Of a stretch of DNA of 64,000 nucleotides, positions 43,676 through 53,568 are shown in pieces. The notes under the pieces are model-generated. The model was not told the origin of the DNA. It did no database searches and saw nothing but the letters and a program-made list of their open reading frames with translations. The DNA lies in the NCBI GenBank assembly GCA_913776825.1, contig CAJYPV010000019.1, positions 62,001 to 126,000 on the forward strand. Direction: 5' to 3'. The stretch is from Burkholderiaceae bacterium (GTDB lineage: Bacteria; Pseudomonadota; Gammaproteobacteria; Burkholderiales; Burkholderiaceae_C). Positions within the stretch are counted from its first letter, which is position 1; the number at the start of each line of letters is the position of its first letter. A program made the translations under genes and the position numbers.

Positions 43676-44335
43676 ATGCCGCCACTCCACCCCACCCCCA
43701 CCGCCTTCATGATCGACCTCGACGGCACCCTGGTCGACACGCTCGGTGACTTCGTCGCCGTGCTTAATGCGGTGATGACCGATCTGTCCCTGCCTGCCGT
43801 CCAGCGCGACTTTGTCGAGCACACCATCGGCCAGGGCAGCGAACACCTGATCCGCAGCGTGCTGGCGGAGGTCGGCGCCTCGGGCGACCGCTACGACGAG
43901 GCCTGGGCGCTGTACCAGCGGCACTACGAGCGGCTCAATGGTCAGCATGCCGAGGTCTTTGCGGGCGTGCGGGAAGGGCTGACGGCGCTGCGGGCGCTCG
44001 GTCTGCCGATGGCCTGTCTGACCAACAAGCCGGCGGCCTTCGCGCGCGAGCTGCTGAAGCGCAAAGGCCTGGACGGCTTCTTCGACCGGGTGTTCGGCGG
44101 CGATGACTTCGAACGCAAGAAGCCCGATCCGCTGCCGCTGCTCAAGACCTGCGAGGCGCTGGGCAGCGCGCCCGCCACCACCTGGATGGTGGGCGACTCC
44201 AGCAACGACGCTCGCGCTGCGCAGGCCGCCGGCTGTCCGGTGGCGCTCGTCAGCTACGGCTACAACCATGGGCAGCCGACCCACGACGTGCCGGCGCAGC
44301 GGCACATCGATCGGCTGGATCAGTTGCTGGGTTGA
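43676..44335 (+). CDS. gph: Phosphoglycolate phosphatase
   Basis: 219 residues, HAD superfamily. Dephosphorylates 2-phosphoglycolate, clearing a product of DNA repair or oxygenase activity. HAD motif I FMIDLDGTLVDT, motif II CLTNKPAAF, Lys in FERKKPDPLPL, motif IV MVGDSSNDARAAQAAGC. The early cap helix and the tail HIDRLDQLLG fit Gph. In relatives it precedes trpE directly; here a reversed chalcone-isomerase-like gene has come between them. Confidence 0.93.
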   Translation: MPPLHPTPTAFMIDLDGTLVDTLGDFVAVLNAVMTDLSLPAVQRDFVEHTIGQGSEHLIRSVLAEVGASGDRYDEAWALYQRHYERLNGQHAEVFAGVREGLTALRALGLPMACLTNKPAAFARELLKRKGLDGFFDRVFGGDDFERKKPDPLPLLKTCEALGSAPATTWMVGDSSNDARAAQAAGCPVALVSYGYNHGQPTHDVPAQRHIDRLDQLLG

Positions 44336-44360
44336 GCGCGGGACGGCGCGCGGCGGATCA

Positions 44361-45062
44361 TCAGCGTCCGCTGCCGACCGCGTTGCGGGTGCTGGTCGTG
44401 GCGGCGCGGCCGCCGAGCAGGTCGGTCTTCAGACCGCTGTCGGCCGGGGATTTGCCCAGCCAGATCTTCAGCAAGGTGTTGAAGAACTCGGCTTCCTTGA
44501 TCGGATCACCGGGCATCACCTTGCCGTTCACGAAGATCACGGTGCCGGTGCCGGGGATGTAGTCCACGCCGAAGCTCTCGCCGGTCACCAGCTTCTTCTT
44601 CTGGACGAAGATTTCCGACATGCGCAGCACGCCGTTGATCGCGCGGCCGAATTCCTCGCGGGTGGCGTTCTGCTCCATGCCCTTGGTGAACAGCTTGCCG
44701 AGTTCCTCGCCGTCGATGTCACGCAGCATCTGGATGTGCATGCGCTTCGGGCCGGTGTTGGCCAGCACGGCTTCGGGCGTCGTCGCCTTCGCGGTCAGGT
44801 ACAGGCCGGCGGTGTAGACCTTGAAGATGGCCTTGTAGCGGGTGCCGGCGCCGTTGAGCACCAGCTTCTGGCCGGCGACCTCGGACGTGCCCTCGTACTT
44901 CACCCCGTTCACTTCCATCGCGGGCGGCGCGTTGGCAGCGGTCGCGGAGGGTGCGGTGGCCGGCGTGGCGGTTTGCGCATGGGCGGCGGGTGCGCCGAGC
45001 ACTGCGGCCAGGATCAGGCTGGACGCCAGGCGTGCCCCGGGCACGGCTTGGAATGGGTTCAT
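44361..45062 (-). CDS. Exported chalcone-isomerase-like protein
   Basis: 233 residues. A signal peptide (LASSLILAAVLGAPAAHAQ) is followed by an Ala/Thr/Pro linker and a chalcone-isomerase-like domain: VNGVKYEGTSEVAGQKLVLN, GTRYKAIFKVYTAGLYLTAK, PKRMHIQMLRDIDGEELGKL and FVNGKVMPGDPIKEAEFFNT. Bacterial members are periplasmic, with fatty-acid-binding-like folds and no shown isomerase activity. It converges on gph and is divergent from the trp leader. Confidence 0.9.
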   Translation of the reverse strand: MNPFQAVPGARLASSLILAAVLGAPAAHAQTATPATAPSATAANAPPAMEVNGVKYEGTSEVAGQKLVLNGAGTRYKAIFKVYTAGLYLTAKATTPEAVLANTGPKRMHIQMLRDIDGEELGKLFTKGMEQNATREEFGRAINGVLRMSEIFVQKKKLVTGESFGVDYIPGTGTVIFVNGKVMPGDPIKEAEFFNTLLKIWLGKSPADSGLKTDLLGGRAATTSTRNAVGSGR

Positions 45063-45177
45063 GTCTCTTCCACCTCATTGATCGATTGGCCCGTTGGTTG
45101 CGGGCTCTGCGGCGCAGTATGAGCGAAGCGGCCTGGGCGCGGGCCTGGGGATTGCTCCTGCTACACTCGTCCGCACC

Positions 45178-45258
45178 ATGTTTATCACGCGCAAGCACAT
45201 CAAGGGGTCGAACGACCGGGGAGCCTGGCCCTGGCGACGCCCGCACGACTTCACCTGA
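45178..45258 (+). CDS. Candidate trp operon leader peptide
   Basis: 26 residues beginning MFITRKHIKGS, with two Trp codons in the stretch GAWPWRRP (positions 17 and 19). It lies 190 nt before trpE with a TACACT -10-like hexamer at 45162-45167, giving a short 5' leader. Clustered Trp codons just before a trp operon are the hallmark of ribosome-mediated attenuation. I do not find a convincing terminator hairpin with a T-run in the 190 nt that follow, so the control mechanism remains inferred. Confidence 0.55.
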   Translation: MFITRKHIKGSNDRGAWPWRRPHDFT

Positions 45259-45448
45259 AGCCGCCTGCTGCTTGCCGCCCGTCGTCCACCGCTGAACCGC
45301 GGACACGGGCCACCGTCACGAATCCACTGCACCCTCATTCCACGGGGCAGGTCCAACAGGCGACCTGAGATTCCGCTTGCGCGCGTCGCCAGGCGACCGG
45401 GACCGCCCGGCCACGCCAGCCCGCGCAGCCGCCATGAGGTTTGACGAC

Positions 45449-46933
45449 GTGATCACTGAACTGGAATTCCAAAGCCTGGCCGCCGACGGCTACAACCGCA
45501 TCCCGCTGATCAGCGAGGCCTTCGCGGATCTCGAAACCCCGCTCTCGCTCTACCTGAAGCTCTGCGCCGGCAACGGCCCGGGCCGCCACAGCTTCCTGCT
45601 GGAATCGGTGGTCGGCGGCGAGCGCTTCGGCCGCTACTCCTTCATCGGCCTGCCGGCGCGCACCGTGCTCAAGAGCGAAGGCCGCGTCACCCGCGTCATC
45701 CGTGACGGCGACGTGATCGAAACCCATGAGGGCGATCCGCTGGCGTTCATCGAGTCCTACCAGCAGCGCTTCAAGGTGGCACTGCGACCCGGCATGCCGC
45801 GCTTTTGCGGCGGTCTGGCCGGTTACTTCGGCTATGACGCGGTGCGCTACATCGAGCCGCGTCTGGGGGACAGCACGCCGCAAGGCGGCCTGCCCACGCC
45901 CGATGTGATGCTGCTGCAGTGCGAGGAGCTGGCGGTCATCGACAACCTCTCCGGCAAGCTCTACCTGATCGTCTATGCGGATCCGGGCCAGCCCGAGTCC
46001 TACTTCCGCGCCAAGAAGCGGCTCACCGAATTGAAGGACAAGCTCAGCTACTCGGTGGCGGCGCCCCGCGTGGCGCGGGCACAGGCCCATCCGGTGGAGC
46101 GCGAATTCGCCAAGGCGGACTTCCTCGCGGCGGTCGACCAGGCGAAGGCCTACATCGCGGCGGGCGACTGCATGCAGATCGTCTTCGGCCAGCGCCTGAA
46201 GAAGCGCTACACCGAATCGCCGCTGAGCCTCTACCGCGCGCTGCGCTCGCTCAATCCCAGCCCCTACATGTACTTCTACGACATGGGGGATTTCCAGATC
46301 GTCGGCGCCTCGCCGGAGATTCTGGTGCGCCAGGAATCCACGCCGGAAGGCCGCAAGGTGACGATTCGTCCGCTGGCCGGCACCCGTCCGCGCGGCGGCA
46401 CGCCGGAGCAGGACCAGGCACTGGAAGTCGAGCTCAAGGCCGATCCCAAGGAGCGCGCCGAGCACCTGATGCTGATCGACCTGGCCCGCAACGACATCGG
46501 CCGCATCGCCCAGACCGGCAGCGTGAAGGTCACCGACGCATTCGCGGTGGAGCGCTACTCGCATGTGATGCACATCGTGAGCAATGTCGAAGGCCTGCTT
46601 CAACCGGGCGTCGGCAACATGGATGTGTTCCGCGCCAGCTTCCCGGCGGGCACGCTGTCGGGGGCGCCGAAGGTGCGCGCGATGGAGATCATCGACCAGC
46701 TCGAGCCGGTCAAGCGCGGCATCTATGGCGGCGCCTGCGGCTACCTGAGTTTCGGTGGCGACATGGATCTGGCGATTGCGATCCGCACCGGCGTGGTCAT
46801 GGACCAGATGCTGTATGTGCAGGCGGCGGCGGGCATCGTGGCCGATTCGGTGCCGGAGCTGGAGTGGAAGGAAACCGAGGCCAAGGCCCGCGCCTTGTTG
46901 CGCGCGGCCGAATTGGTCGAAGAAGGTTTCTGA
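45449..46933 (+). CDS. trpE: Anthranilate synthase component I
   Basis: 494 residues from a GTG at 45449, preferred because the protein then starts [20 protein letters not shown], the usual family opening, with TGAGG 8 nt upstream; an ATG at 45434 in the same frame has no ribosome-binding site. Converts chorismate to anthranilate using ammonia from TrpG. Conserved elements: [18 protein letters not shown], the catalytic-domain [56 protein letters not shown] and [18 protein letters not shown]. Tryptophan feedback is expected through the N-terminal domain. Confidence 0.97.
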   Translation: MITELEFQSLAADGYNRIPLISEAFADLETPLSLYLKLCAGNGPGRHSFLLESVVGGERFGRYSFIGLPARTVLKSEGRVTRVIRDGDVIETHEGDPLAFIESYQQRFKVALRPGMPRFCGGLAGYFGYDAVRYIEPRLGDSTPQGGLPTPDVMLLQCEELAVIDNLSGKLYLIVYADPGQPESYFRAKKRLTELKDKLSYSVAAPRVARAQAHPVEREFAKADFLAAVDQAKAYIAAGDCMQIVFGQRLKKRYTESPLSLYRALRSLNPSPYMYFYDMGDFQIVGASPEILVRQESTPEGRKVTIRPLAGTRPRGGTPEQDQALEVELKADPKERAEHLMLIDLARNDIGRIAQTGSVKVTDAFAVERYSHVMHIVSNVEGLLQPGVGNMDVFRASFPAGTLSGAPKVRAMEIIDQLEPVKRGIYGGACGYLSFGGDMDLAIAIRTGVVMDQMLYVQAAAGIVADSVPELEWKETEAKARALLRAAELVEEGF

Positions 46934-46958
46934 GACACACCGACCTAGGAGCGACGAC

Positions 46959-47543
46959 ATGCTGCTGATGATCGACAACTACGACAGCTTCACCTTCAAC
47001 CTGGTGCAGTACTTCGCTGAACTCGGCGCCGAGGTGAAAACCGTGCGCAACGACCAGATCACCCTGGACGAGATCGAGGCGCTGAATCCCAGCCATCTGG
47101 TGCTGTCCCCCGGCCCCTGCACGCCCAAGGAAGCGGGCGTGTGCGTGCCGGCCATCCAGCGCTTCAAGGGACGGCTGCCCATCCTCGGCGTGTGCCTGGG
47201 CCACCAGAGCATCGGGGCGGCGCTGGGCGGCAACATCATCCGCGCCAAAGTGCAGATGCATGGCAAGGCCAGCACCATCGCCACCGATACGCAGGGCGTG
47301 TTCACCGGCTTGCCGGAGCGCTTCAGCGTGATCCGGTATCACTCGCTGGCGATCGAGGAATCGACCCTGCCGCCCGAGCTGGAAATCAGCGCTCGCAGCG
47401 AGGACGGCGAGATCATGGGCGTGCGCCATCGCACGCTGGCCGGCACCGCCACGCCGCTGGAAGGCGTGCAGTTCCATCCCGAATCCATCCTGTCGGAGCA
47501 TGGCCACGCCATGTTGCGCAACTTCCTGGAGTTGGCCCGATGA
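46959..47543 (+). CDS. trpG: Anthranilate synthase component II (glutamine amidotransferase)
   Basis: 194 residues, 25 nt after trpE with TAGGAG before the ATG. Class-I glutamine amidotransferase supplying ammonia to TrpE. Nucleophile loop [10 protein letters not shown] holds the Cys, and [13 protein letters not shown] the His-Glu pair; [20 protein letters not shown] and [12 protein letters not shown] are family blocks. Could also serve p-aminobenzoate synthesis. Its stop overlaps the threonine aldolase start (ATGA). Confidence 0.97.
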   Translation: MLLMIDNYDSFTFNLVQYFAELGAEVKTVRNDQITLDEIEALNPSHLVLSPGPCTPKEAGVCVPAIQRFKGRLPILGVCLGHQSIGAALGGNIIRAKVQMHGKASTIATDTQGVFTGLPERFSVIRYHSLAIEESTLPPELEISARSEDGEIMGVRHRTLAGTATPLEGVQFHPESILSEHGHAMLRNFLELAR

Positions 47544-48616
47544 GTGACCCGATGAGCTCTCCGACCGTCGCGACGACGTCTTCCCTGCCGATCGTCGATC
47601 TGCGCAGCGATACCGTCACCCAGCCGACGGCGGCGATGCGTGCGGCGATGGCGGCGGCGCCGCTGGGCGACGATGTGTTTGGCGACGACCCCAGCGTCAA
47701 CGCGCTGCAGGCCGCGCTGGCGGAGCGGCTCGGGTTCGAAGCCGCGCTGTTCATGCCCACCGGCACCCAGAGCAATCTCTGCGCGCTGATGGCGCATTGC
47801 CAGCGCGGGGATGAATACATCGTCGGCCAGTTCGCGCACACCTATCGATGGGAAGGCGGCGGTGCGGCGGTGCTGGGATCGATCCAGCCCCAGCCGTTGA
47901 ATCACGCGCCGGACGGCTCGCTGCCGCTGGCCGAGATCGAGGCCCACATCAAGCCGGATGACGCCCATTTCGCGCGCACCCGATTGCTGGCGCTGGAGAA
48001 CACCATCGGCGGCAAGGTCCTGCCGATGGACTACCTGGCCGCTGCGTCCGAGCTGGCGACGCGTCGCGGACTGAGCCGCCACCTGGATGGCGCGCGCCTG
48101 TTCAATGCCGCAGTCGCGGTGGATGCGGCCGATCCGTATGCGGCGGCGCGGCGCATCTGCAGCCATTTCGACAGCGTCTCGGTCTGTTTCTCCAAGGGCC
48201 TGGGCGCGCCGGTGGGATCGGTGCTGTGCGGCTCGAAAGCCTTGATCGGGCGGGCCCATCGCTGGCGCAAGATGCTCGGCGGCGGCATGCGTCAGGCCGG
48301 CGTGCTGGCGGCCGCGGCGCACCATGCGCTGGATCATCAGGTGCGCCGCCTGGCGGACGACCATGCGCTGGCGCAGCGCCTGGCGCGCGGCCTGCAGGAT
48401 CTGCCGGGGCTGACGGTCGAAGCACCGCAGACCAACATCGTGTTCTGCGATGTCGCGCCCGAGCGCGCCAATGGCCTCATGGCCCATCTGAAATCGCAGG
48501 GCGTGCTGGCGACCGGTTTGTACCGCGTGCGCTTCGTCACCCATCTGGACGTGGATGCCGCCGGCGTGGACCGTGCGATCGCGGCGGTGCGTCAGTTCTT
48601 CCAGGCCTCGGCCTGA
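47540..48616 (+). CDS. Low-specificity L-threonine aldolase
   Basis: 358 residues. PLP enzyme cleaving L-threonine or allo-threonine to glycine and acetaldehyde. Family blocks: [49 protein letters not shown] (cofactor-ring Asp) and [19 protein letters not shown], where the Lys forms the Schiff base; [19 protein letters not shown] is also typical. Overlaps trpG by 4 nt and sits 13 nt before trpD, so it is embedded in the trp operon, an unusual position. Glycine/serine supply to the last tryptophan step may be the link; that is inference. Confidence 0.95.
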   Translation: MSDPMSSPTVATTSSLPIVDLRSDTVTQPTAAMRAAMAAAPLGDDVFGDDPSVNALQAALAERLGFEAALFMPTGTQSNLCALMAHCQRGDEYIVGQFAHTYRWEGGGAAVLGSIQPQPLNHAPDGSLPLAEIEAHIKPDDAHFARTRLLALENTIGGKVLPMDYLAAASELATRRGLSRHLDGARLFNAAVAVDAADPYAAARRICSHFDSVSVCFSKGLGAPVGSVLCGSKALIGRAHRWRKMLGGGMRQAGVLAAAAHHALDHQVRRLADDHALAQRLARGLQDLPGLTVEAPQTNIVFCDVAPERANGLMAHLKSQGVLATGLYRVRFVTHLDVDAAGVDRAIAAVRQFFQASA

Positions 48617-48629
48617 TCGCGGAGTTCCC

Positions 48630-49661
48630 ATGCCCATCACCGACAACGAAGCGCTGACCCGGGTCATCGAGCACCGGGAAATCTTCCATGACGAGATGCT
48701 GGCGCTGATGCGCCGCATCATGAGCGGCGAGATGTCGCCGGTCATTGCCGCGGCCATCCTGATCGGCCTGCGGGTGAAGAAGGAAACCATCGGCGAGATC
48801 ACCGCCGCCGCGCAGGTCATGCGCGAGTTCTCGGTCAAGGTGCCGATCGAGCCGGGTCCGCATCTGGTCGATGTGGTCGGGACCGGCGGCGATGGCGCGC
48901 ACACCTTCAACATCTCGACCTGCTCGATGTTCGTGGCCGCCGCCGCGGGCGCGCAGATCGCCAAGCACGGCAACCGCAGCGTCTCCAGCAAGACCGGCAG
49001 CGCCGATGTGCTCGAAGCGCTGGGGGTGTCCTTGTCGATGTCGCCGCAGGCCGTGGCCGAGTGCGTGCGCGAGACCGGCATCGGTTTCATGTTCGCGCCG
49101 AATCATCATCCGGCGATGAAGAACATCGCGCCGGTGCGCAAGGAACTGGGCGTTCGCACCATCTTCAACATCCTCGGTCCGCTGACCAATCCGGCGGGTG
49201 CCACCAACATCCTGATGGGCGTGTTCCATCCGGATCTGGTCGGCATTCAGGTGCGGGTGATGCAGCGCCTGGGCGCGCAGCATGCGGTGGTCGTCTATGG
49301 CAAGGACGGCATGGATGAGATCTCGCTCGGCGCCTCGACCCTGGTCGGCGAGCTGAAGAACGGTGAGATCCGCGAATACGAGATCCATCCCGAGGATTTC
49401 GGCATGCCGATGGTCGCCAGCCGCAACCTGCGGGTGAGCGGTCCGGAGGAAAGCCGCCGCATCCTGCTGGGCGTGCTCGGCAACGAGCCCGGACCGGCGC
49501 GCGACATCGTGCTGTTGAATGCCGGCGCCACGCTGTATGCCGGCAATGTGGCCGACAGCCTGGCGGATGGCATTCAGAAAGCCCGTGTGGCGATCGAGTC
49601 CGGTGCGGCGCGTGCCAAGTTGGACCAGTTCGTCGCCGCCACGCAGGCGAAGGCGGGCTGA
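48630..49661 (+). CDS. trpD: Anthranilate phosphoribosyltransferase
   Basis: 343 residues from the ATG at 48630 with GGAG 6 nt upstream. Transfers phosphoribose from PRPP to anthranilate. Glycine-rich [14 protein letters not shown] binds [24 protein letters not shown] and [20 protein letters not shown] and [20 protein letters not shown] are family signatures; the metal-binding acidic pair is in GMDEISL. Confidence 0.97.
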   Translation: MPITDNEALTRVIEHREIFHDEMLALMRRIMSGEMSPVIAAAILIGLRVKKETIGEITAAAQVMREFSVKVPIEPGPHLVDVVGTGGDGAHTFNISTCSMFVAAAAGAQIAKHGNRSVSSKTGSADVLEALGVSLSMSPQAVAECVRETGIGFMFAPNHHPAMKNIAPVRKELGVRTIFNILGPLTNPAGATNILMGVFHPDLVGIQVRVMQRLGAQHAVVVYGKDGMDEISLGASTLVGELKNGEIREYEIHPEDFGMPMVASRNLRVSGPEESRRILLGVLGNEPGPARDIVLLNAGATLYAGNVADSLADGIQKARVAIESGAARAKLDQFVAATQAKAG

Positions 49662-49685
49662 CCGCGTCCGGATCCGGCTGCTCTG

Positions 49686-50204
49686 ATGCCCTCGGACCGC
49701 ACGCTGTGGCAGGCCCTGATTCGCGAGAGCGAGCAGGCGCCCAGCGTGCTGCTGCCGCGCATCGAGCCGCATCCGGCGTCCTGGGTGGTGGGCTTGCTGG
49801 GCACCGGGTTGGGTTTATGGAGCACGCGCAGCGCCGCGCTGCCGGAACGTGACTGGCTGGGCTGGCTGGCCTTGCTGATGGTGCTGGCCGGGATGCTGAT
49901 GTGGGCGCTGTGGCGCCGGCAGGGTGTGGGCTGGCGGCTGGACTTCGATCAACGCCGGCTGGCGCCGGAAGGCGAGTCCGGCGCGCCCGCGTCGATCGAC
50001 GGACCGGGCTGGCGCCTGGTGTGTGTCGGGGGCAGCAAGCGTCGCTCGTTGGCGCTGGAGTTCCGGCACGACGATGGCGGGCGGCCGTTGCGGGTGTTGC
50101 AGACCCGTGCTGGCGCGGATCGGCGCGAGCATGAATTGGTGAGCCGACTGGCGGATGTCATTGCCCGTCGGCTGGCGGTCCCGCGTGAGGGGCTGAGCTT
50201 TTGA
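49686..50204 (+). CDS. Small two-helix membrane protein in the trp operon
   Basis: 172 residues; no function recognised. Two hydrophobic segments (ASWVVGLLGTGLGLW and WLGWLALLMVLAGMLMWALW, residues about 31-80) are followed by a soluble domain with WRLDFDQRRLAPEG and LRVLQTRAGADRREHELVSR. It lies 24 nt after trpD and 15 nt before trpC, so it is co-transcribed. The position suggests a conserved passenger in this lineage rather than an enzyme of the pathway. Confidence 0.7.
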   Translation: MPSDRTLWQALIRESEQAPSVLLPRIEPHPASWVVGLLGTGLGLWSTRSAALPERDWLGWLALLMVLAGMLMWALWRRQGVGWRLDFDQRRLAPEGESGAPASIDGPGWRLVCVGGSKRRSLALEFRHDDGGRPLRVLQTRAGADRREHELVSRLADVIARRLAVPREGLSF

Positions 50205-50219
50205 CAGAGAAAGAGTCGT

Positions 50220-51011
50220 ATGTCTGACATCCTGGACCGCATCAATGCCGTCAAGCGGGAAGAGGTCGCCGCGGCGCGTCAGCGTCGCTCGCTGGCCAGT
50301 CTGCGTGAGGAGGCGGAATCCCGCACCGAGCCGACCCGTGGCTTTGCCGACGCGCTGCGCGCCAAGATCGCCGCGGGCCAGAGCGCCGTGATCGCCGAGG
50401 TGAAGAAGGCCAGTCCCAGCAAGGGCGTGCTGCGCGAGGACTTCCGTCCGGCCGAGATCGCCGCCAGCTATGCGCAACATGGCGCGGCCTGCCTGAGCGT
50501 GCTGACCGACGCGCCGTTCTTCCAAGGCTCGGCGGACTACCTGCAGCAGGCGCGCGCCGCCTGCAGCCTGCCGGTGCTGCGCAAGGACTTCATGGTCGAT
50601 CCCTACCAGGTCTATGAAGCCCGGGCGATGGGCGCGGACTGCATTCTGCTGATCGCCGCCAGCCTGGACGCCGGGCTGATGGCGGAGCTCGAGGACTGCG
50701 CGCTGGGCCTGGGTCTGGATGTGCTCGTCGAGGTGCATGACGGTCCCGAACTGGAACGCGCGCTGCGGCTGAAGACGCCGCTGGTGGGCATCAACAACCG
50801 CAATCTCAAGACCTTCGAGGTCACGCTGGACACCACGCTCGGGCTGCGGGCGCAGGTGCCGGCGGACCGCTTGCTGGTGACCGAATCCGGCATCCTCGGC
50901 GCCGCCGATGTGCAGCGCATGCGTGCGGCGCAGGTGCATGCCTTCCTGGTGGGCGAGGCGTTCATGCGCGCGCCGGATCCGGGCGCTGCGCTGGCGGCGC
51001 TGTTTCACTGA
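50220..51011 (+). CDS. trpC: Indole-3-glycerol-phosphate synthase
   Basis: 263 residues. TIM barrel closing the indole ring from carboxyphenylamino-deoxyribulose phosphate. Signatures: [104 protein letters not shown]. There is no fused TrpF. Followed 8 nt later by ung. Confidence 0.97.
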   Translation: MSDILDRINAVKREEVAAARQRRSLASLREEAESRTEPTRGFADALRAKIAAGQSAVIAEVKKASPSKGVLREDFRPAEIAASYAQHGAACLSVLTDAPFFQGSADYLQQARAACSLPVLRKDFMVDPYQVYEARAMGADCILLIAASLDAGLMAELEDCALGLGLDVLVEVHDGPELERALRLKTPLVGINNRNLKTFEVTLDTTLGLRAQVPADRLLVTESGILGAADVQRMRAAQVHAFLVGEAFMRAPDPGAALAALFH

Positions 51012-51019
51012 GGCGGTCG

Positions 51020-51724
51020 ATGAGCGCAGGATTCCAGCCCATTGACTGGCAGGTGGGCGACGGCTGGCAGCCTTTGATCGACGCCTGGCGGCAGGGCGCG
51101 GACGGCCAACGCATCGAGGCCTTGCTCGCCGAGCGTCAGGCGGCCGGGGCGTTGATCTATCCGCCCGACCCGTTGCGCGCCTTGCGGCTCACGCCGCTGT
51201 CGCAGGTGCGCGTCGTGATCGTCGGCCAGGACCCGTATCACGGGCCGGGGCAGGCCGAGGGTCTGGCGTTCTCGGTCCAGGCCGGCGAACGCCTGCCGCC
51301 TTCGCTGCGCAACATCTTCAAGGAGCTGCAGCGGGACCTCGGTCAGGCGCCGGCCATGACCGGCCACCTGGGGCGCTGGGCGGAACGCGGAGTCCTGCTG
51401 CTCAACACCAGCTTCACTGTCGAGGACGGCGCTGCGGGCAGCCATGCCAAGCGCGGATGGGAGTCGCTTTCCGATGCCCTGATCCAGGCGACGGCCCAGG
51501 ATCCGGTGCCGAAGGTCTACCTGCTGTGGGGCGCTCATGCCCAGGCGAAGGCGGCGCTGATTGCCGCGGCCGGATCGCAGCATCTGGTGCTGCAGGCCAA
51601 CCATCCCTCGCCGCTGTCGGCCACGCGAGGCCCCACGCCCTTCATCGGCTGCGGCCACTTCTCCAGCGCCCAGGATTGGTTGCAATCGCAGGGCGTGGAC
51701 TTCAGCTGGGCGCTCGACGACTGA
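51020..51724 (+). CDS. ung: Uracil-DNA glycosylase
   Basis: 234 residues, family 1. Removes uracil from DNA. The water-activating loop is GQDPYHGPGQAEGLAFSV with catalytic Asp, the DNA-intercalating loop is HPSPLSATRG with catalytic His, and LLLNTSFTVEDGAAGSHAKR is typical. Starts 8 nt after trpC and is likely the last gene of that operon. Confidence 0.97.
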   Translation: MSAGFQPIDWQVGDGWQPLIDAWRQGADGQRIEALLAERQAAGALIYPPDPLRALRLTPLSQVRVVIVGQDPYHGPGQAEGLAFSVQAGERLPPSLRNIFKELQRDLGQAPAMTGHLGRWAERGVLLLNTSFTVEDGAAGSHAKRGWESLSDALIQATAQDPVPKVYLLWGAHAQAKAALIAAAGSQHLVLQANHPSPLSATRGPTPFIGCGHFSSAQDWLQSQGVDFSWALDD

Positions 51725-51825
51725 CAGGTCGCGCCCCCACCCTCCCACACGTCAACACCGGCAGTCCCCCCAGCCCCACAGCCCAGCGCACGACCCGCTG
51801 CAGCGCTCCACGGGCTCGGTCCCCC

Positions 51826-52320
51826 GGCTCGGTCGCACCGGTGCCCCTTGGAGCGAATGCGAAGGCGTCTGAGCGAAAAGGGGCGCCGGTGCGGCCGAGC
51901 TTGCGCCGATGGCGGCAGGCCGCGAGCCACGGCGTCGCCCGAATCGCGCACCCCTTCAACCGAAAAAAAGTGACGTGGAGCGGCCACGAACTCACGTAGC
52001 CGCTCGCATCCATCGCTCGGTCCCTCGGCTCGGTCGCGCCGGTGCCCCTTGGAGCGAATGCGAACGAGTCTGAGCGCAAAGGGGCGCCGGTGCGGCCGAG
52101 CTTGCGCCGATGTCGGCAGGCCACCCGCCACGACGTCGCCCGAATCGCGCCCCTCCCTCAACCGCAAAAAAAGTGACGTAGAGCGGCCACGCACCCACGT
52201 AGGTGCTCGCATCCATCGCTCGGTCCTTCGGCTCGGTCGCGCCGGTGCCCCTTGGAGCGAATGCGAACGCGTCTGAGCGCAAAGGGGCGCCGGTGCGGCC
52301 GAGCTTGCGCCGGTGGCGGC
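51826..52320. repeat. Three tandem copies of a ~200-bp element with long inverted repeats
   Basis: Units begin at 51826, 52027 and 52230 (periods 201 and 203 bp); the third is cut short at about 52320. Each opens with an arm of about 23 bp (GCTCGGTCGCRCCGGTGCCC) and, some 30 nt later, its near-perfect complement (51878-51900, 52078-52101, 52282-52304), forming a long hairpin around the loop GGAGCGAATGCGAA. The first two units continue with AAAAAAAGTGACGT and a copy of CGCTCGCATCCATCGCTCGG or a close variant. The open frames through it repeat themselves and are not credible genes. It looks like a dispersed palindromic element or relic repeat. Confidence 0.88.
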
Positions 52321-52382
52321 AGTAACGATCTCCGCCACCGCCACCGCCACCATGCCCAAACCCCCGTATCGCCAGAAAACCG

Positions 52383-52605
52383 AAACTGGTACGGTTTTGG
52401 TTGTCCGCGCCACGCGGTCCGCTTCCACCCTCTGGTATGGTTCCACACAGAACGCCGGCCTGCCCGATCCCTTGTTCTGACAGCCAGATTTCGACATCGC
52501 GCCGCGACCCAATCAGCCGCTGGTATTCCTGGAAGCGCCATCAGGGTTAAGTCCAGTGCGCTACCAATTGACGCTGGCTGATTTTTGGTACTAAACTGGT
52601 ATTAC
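52383..52605 (+). promoter_or_regulatory. GlcNAc-kinase promoter with repeated TGGTA half-sites
   Basis: The promoter reads TTGACG (52568-52573), 18 bp, TAAACT (52592-52597), 10 nt before the ATG at 52608 with no Shine-Dalgarno, so a leaderless message is possible. ACTGGTA/TCTGGTA motifs occur at 52385, 52431, 52519 and 52596, and the inverted pair TACCAA (52562-52567) and TTGGTA (52585-52590) flanks the -35. Such TGGTA sites suit a GntR-family sugar regulator; the GntR gene lies in the same operon. Confidence 0.55.
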
Positions 52606-52607
52606 AC

Positions 52608-53552
52608 ATGAACGCAGCCCTTTTGGCGGACGCCTGGTCCGCGCCTTTGCAACCGCGCTTCGACGCCGTCCGCTTCCTGGTCGGTGTGGACGGTGGCGGC
52701 ACGGGCACGCGGGTGCGGCTCAGCGATCTCACCGGTCGCGTGCTAGGGCAGGGCGCTGCCGGCCCCTCGGCGCTGGGTCAAGGCGTGGCGCAGGCCTGGC
52801 GACATATTCAGCAGGCCGTGCAGGCGGCGGCGGAACAGGCGCAGCTCGATCGGCTGGTGCTGAATGAGATGGCCATCGGGCTCGGACTCTCCGGCGCGGG
52901 CGTCGTCGCCCAGGCGCAGGCCTTCCTCGCGCAGCAACCGGGTTACGCGCATGTGGAACTGGTCAACGATGGGACCACCTCGGTGCTCGGCGCGCATGCC
53001 GGTCGTCCGGGGGGCGTCATCGCTGCCGGCACGGGCACCGTGGGCGAGGTGCTTCGCGCGGACGGCCAGTGGGCCTGCGTGAGCGGCTGGGGCTGGATCG
53101 GCGGCGATGAAGGCAGCGGCGCCTGGCTGGGCATTCAGGCGATGCGGCACGCGCAGAAGGCGATGGATGGGCGTGTCCCGGCCGGACCGCTGGCACGCGC
53201 GGTGTGGTCGGCCGTCGGGGCGGTCGATGCCCGCGATCGGGACGCGCTTTCCGCCTGGGTCGCTCAGGCCGGGCAGCATGCGTATGCGCAGTTGGCGCCG
53301 CTGGTGTTCGACGTCGCCGAGACCGATCCCGCTGCGGACGCGCTGCTCGCGCAAGCCGTCGGCGAACTTGAACAACTCGCACAGGCGCTGGACAGCGCTC
53401 AGCAGCTGCCGCTGTCTCTGGCTGGCAGCGTCGCCCAGCGCTTGGCGGAGCGTTTCTCAGGCAACATTCGGGCCCGTTGCGTATCGCCTCAGGGCGATTC
53501 GGCCGACGGGGCGCTGCGGCTGATCCGTGGCGCTCTCTCCACCCTCCGTTGA
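52608..53552 (+). CDS. BadF/BadG-type N-acetylglucosamine kinase
   Basis: 314 residues. ASKHA-fold sugar kinase phosphorylating GlcNAc to GlcNAc-6-phosphate. Phosphate-1 loop FLVGVDGGGTGTRVRLSDL, catalytic region VELVNDGTTSVLGAH with Asp, phosphate-2 IAAGTGTVGEVL, adenosine loop LAGSVAQRL. GWGWIGGDEGSGAWLGIQAM is the family signature of GlcNAc/BadF kinases. First gene of the cluster, with strong operator-like sites upstream. Confidence 0.9.
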   Translation: MNAALLADAWSAPLQPRFDAVRFLVGVDGGGTGTRVRLSDLTGRVLGQGAAGPSALGQGVAQAWRHIQQAVQAAAEQAQLDRLVLNEMAIGLGLSGAGVVAQAQAFLAQQPGYAHVELVNDGTTSVLGAHAGRPGGVIAAGTGTVGEVLRADGQWACVSGWGWIGGDEGSGAWLGIQAMRHAQKAMDGRVPAGPLARAVWSAVGAVDARDRDALSAWVAQAGQHAYAQLAPLVFDVAETDPAADALLAQAVGELEQLAQALDSAQQLPLSLAGSVAQRLAERFSGNIRARCVSPQGDSADGALRLIRGALSTLR

Positions 53553-53568
53553 GATCGAGAACCGCCCG

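Noticed and set aside
51826..52320. CRISPR array
   Set aside because: Only three units of about 200 bp with no short spacers; not CRISPR.
51815..52512. Open frames with repeated sequence in the tandem repeat region
   Set aside because: Frames repeat with the DNA period and lie across long hairpins; typical false genes in repeats.
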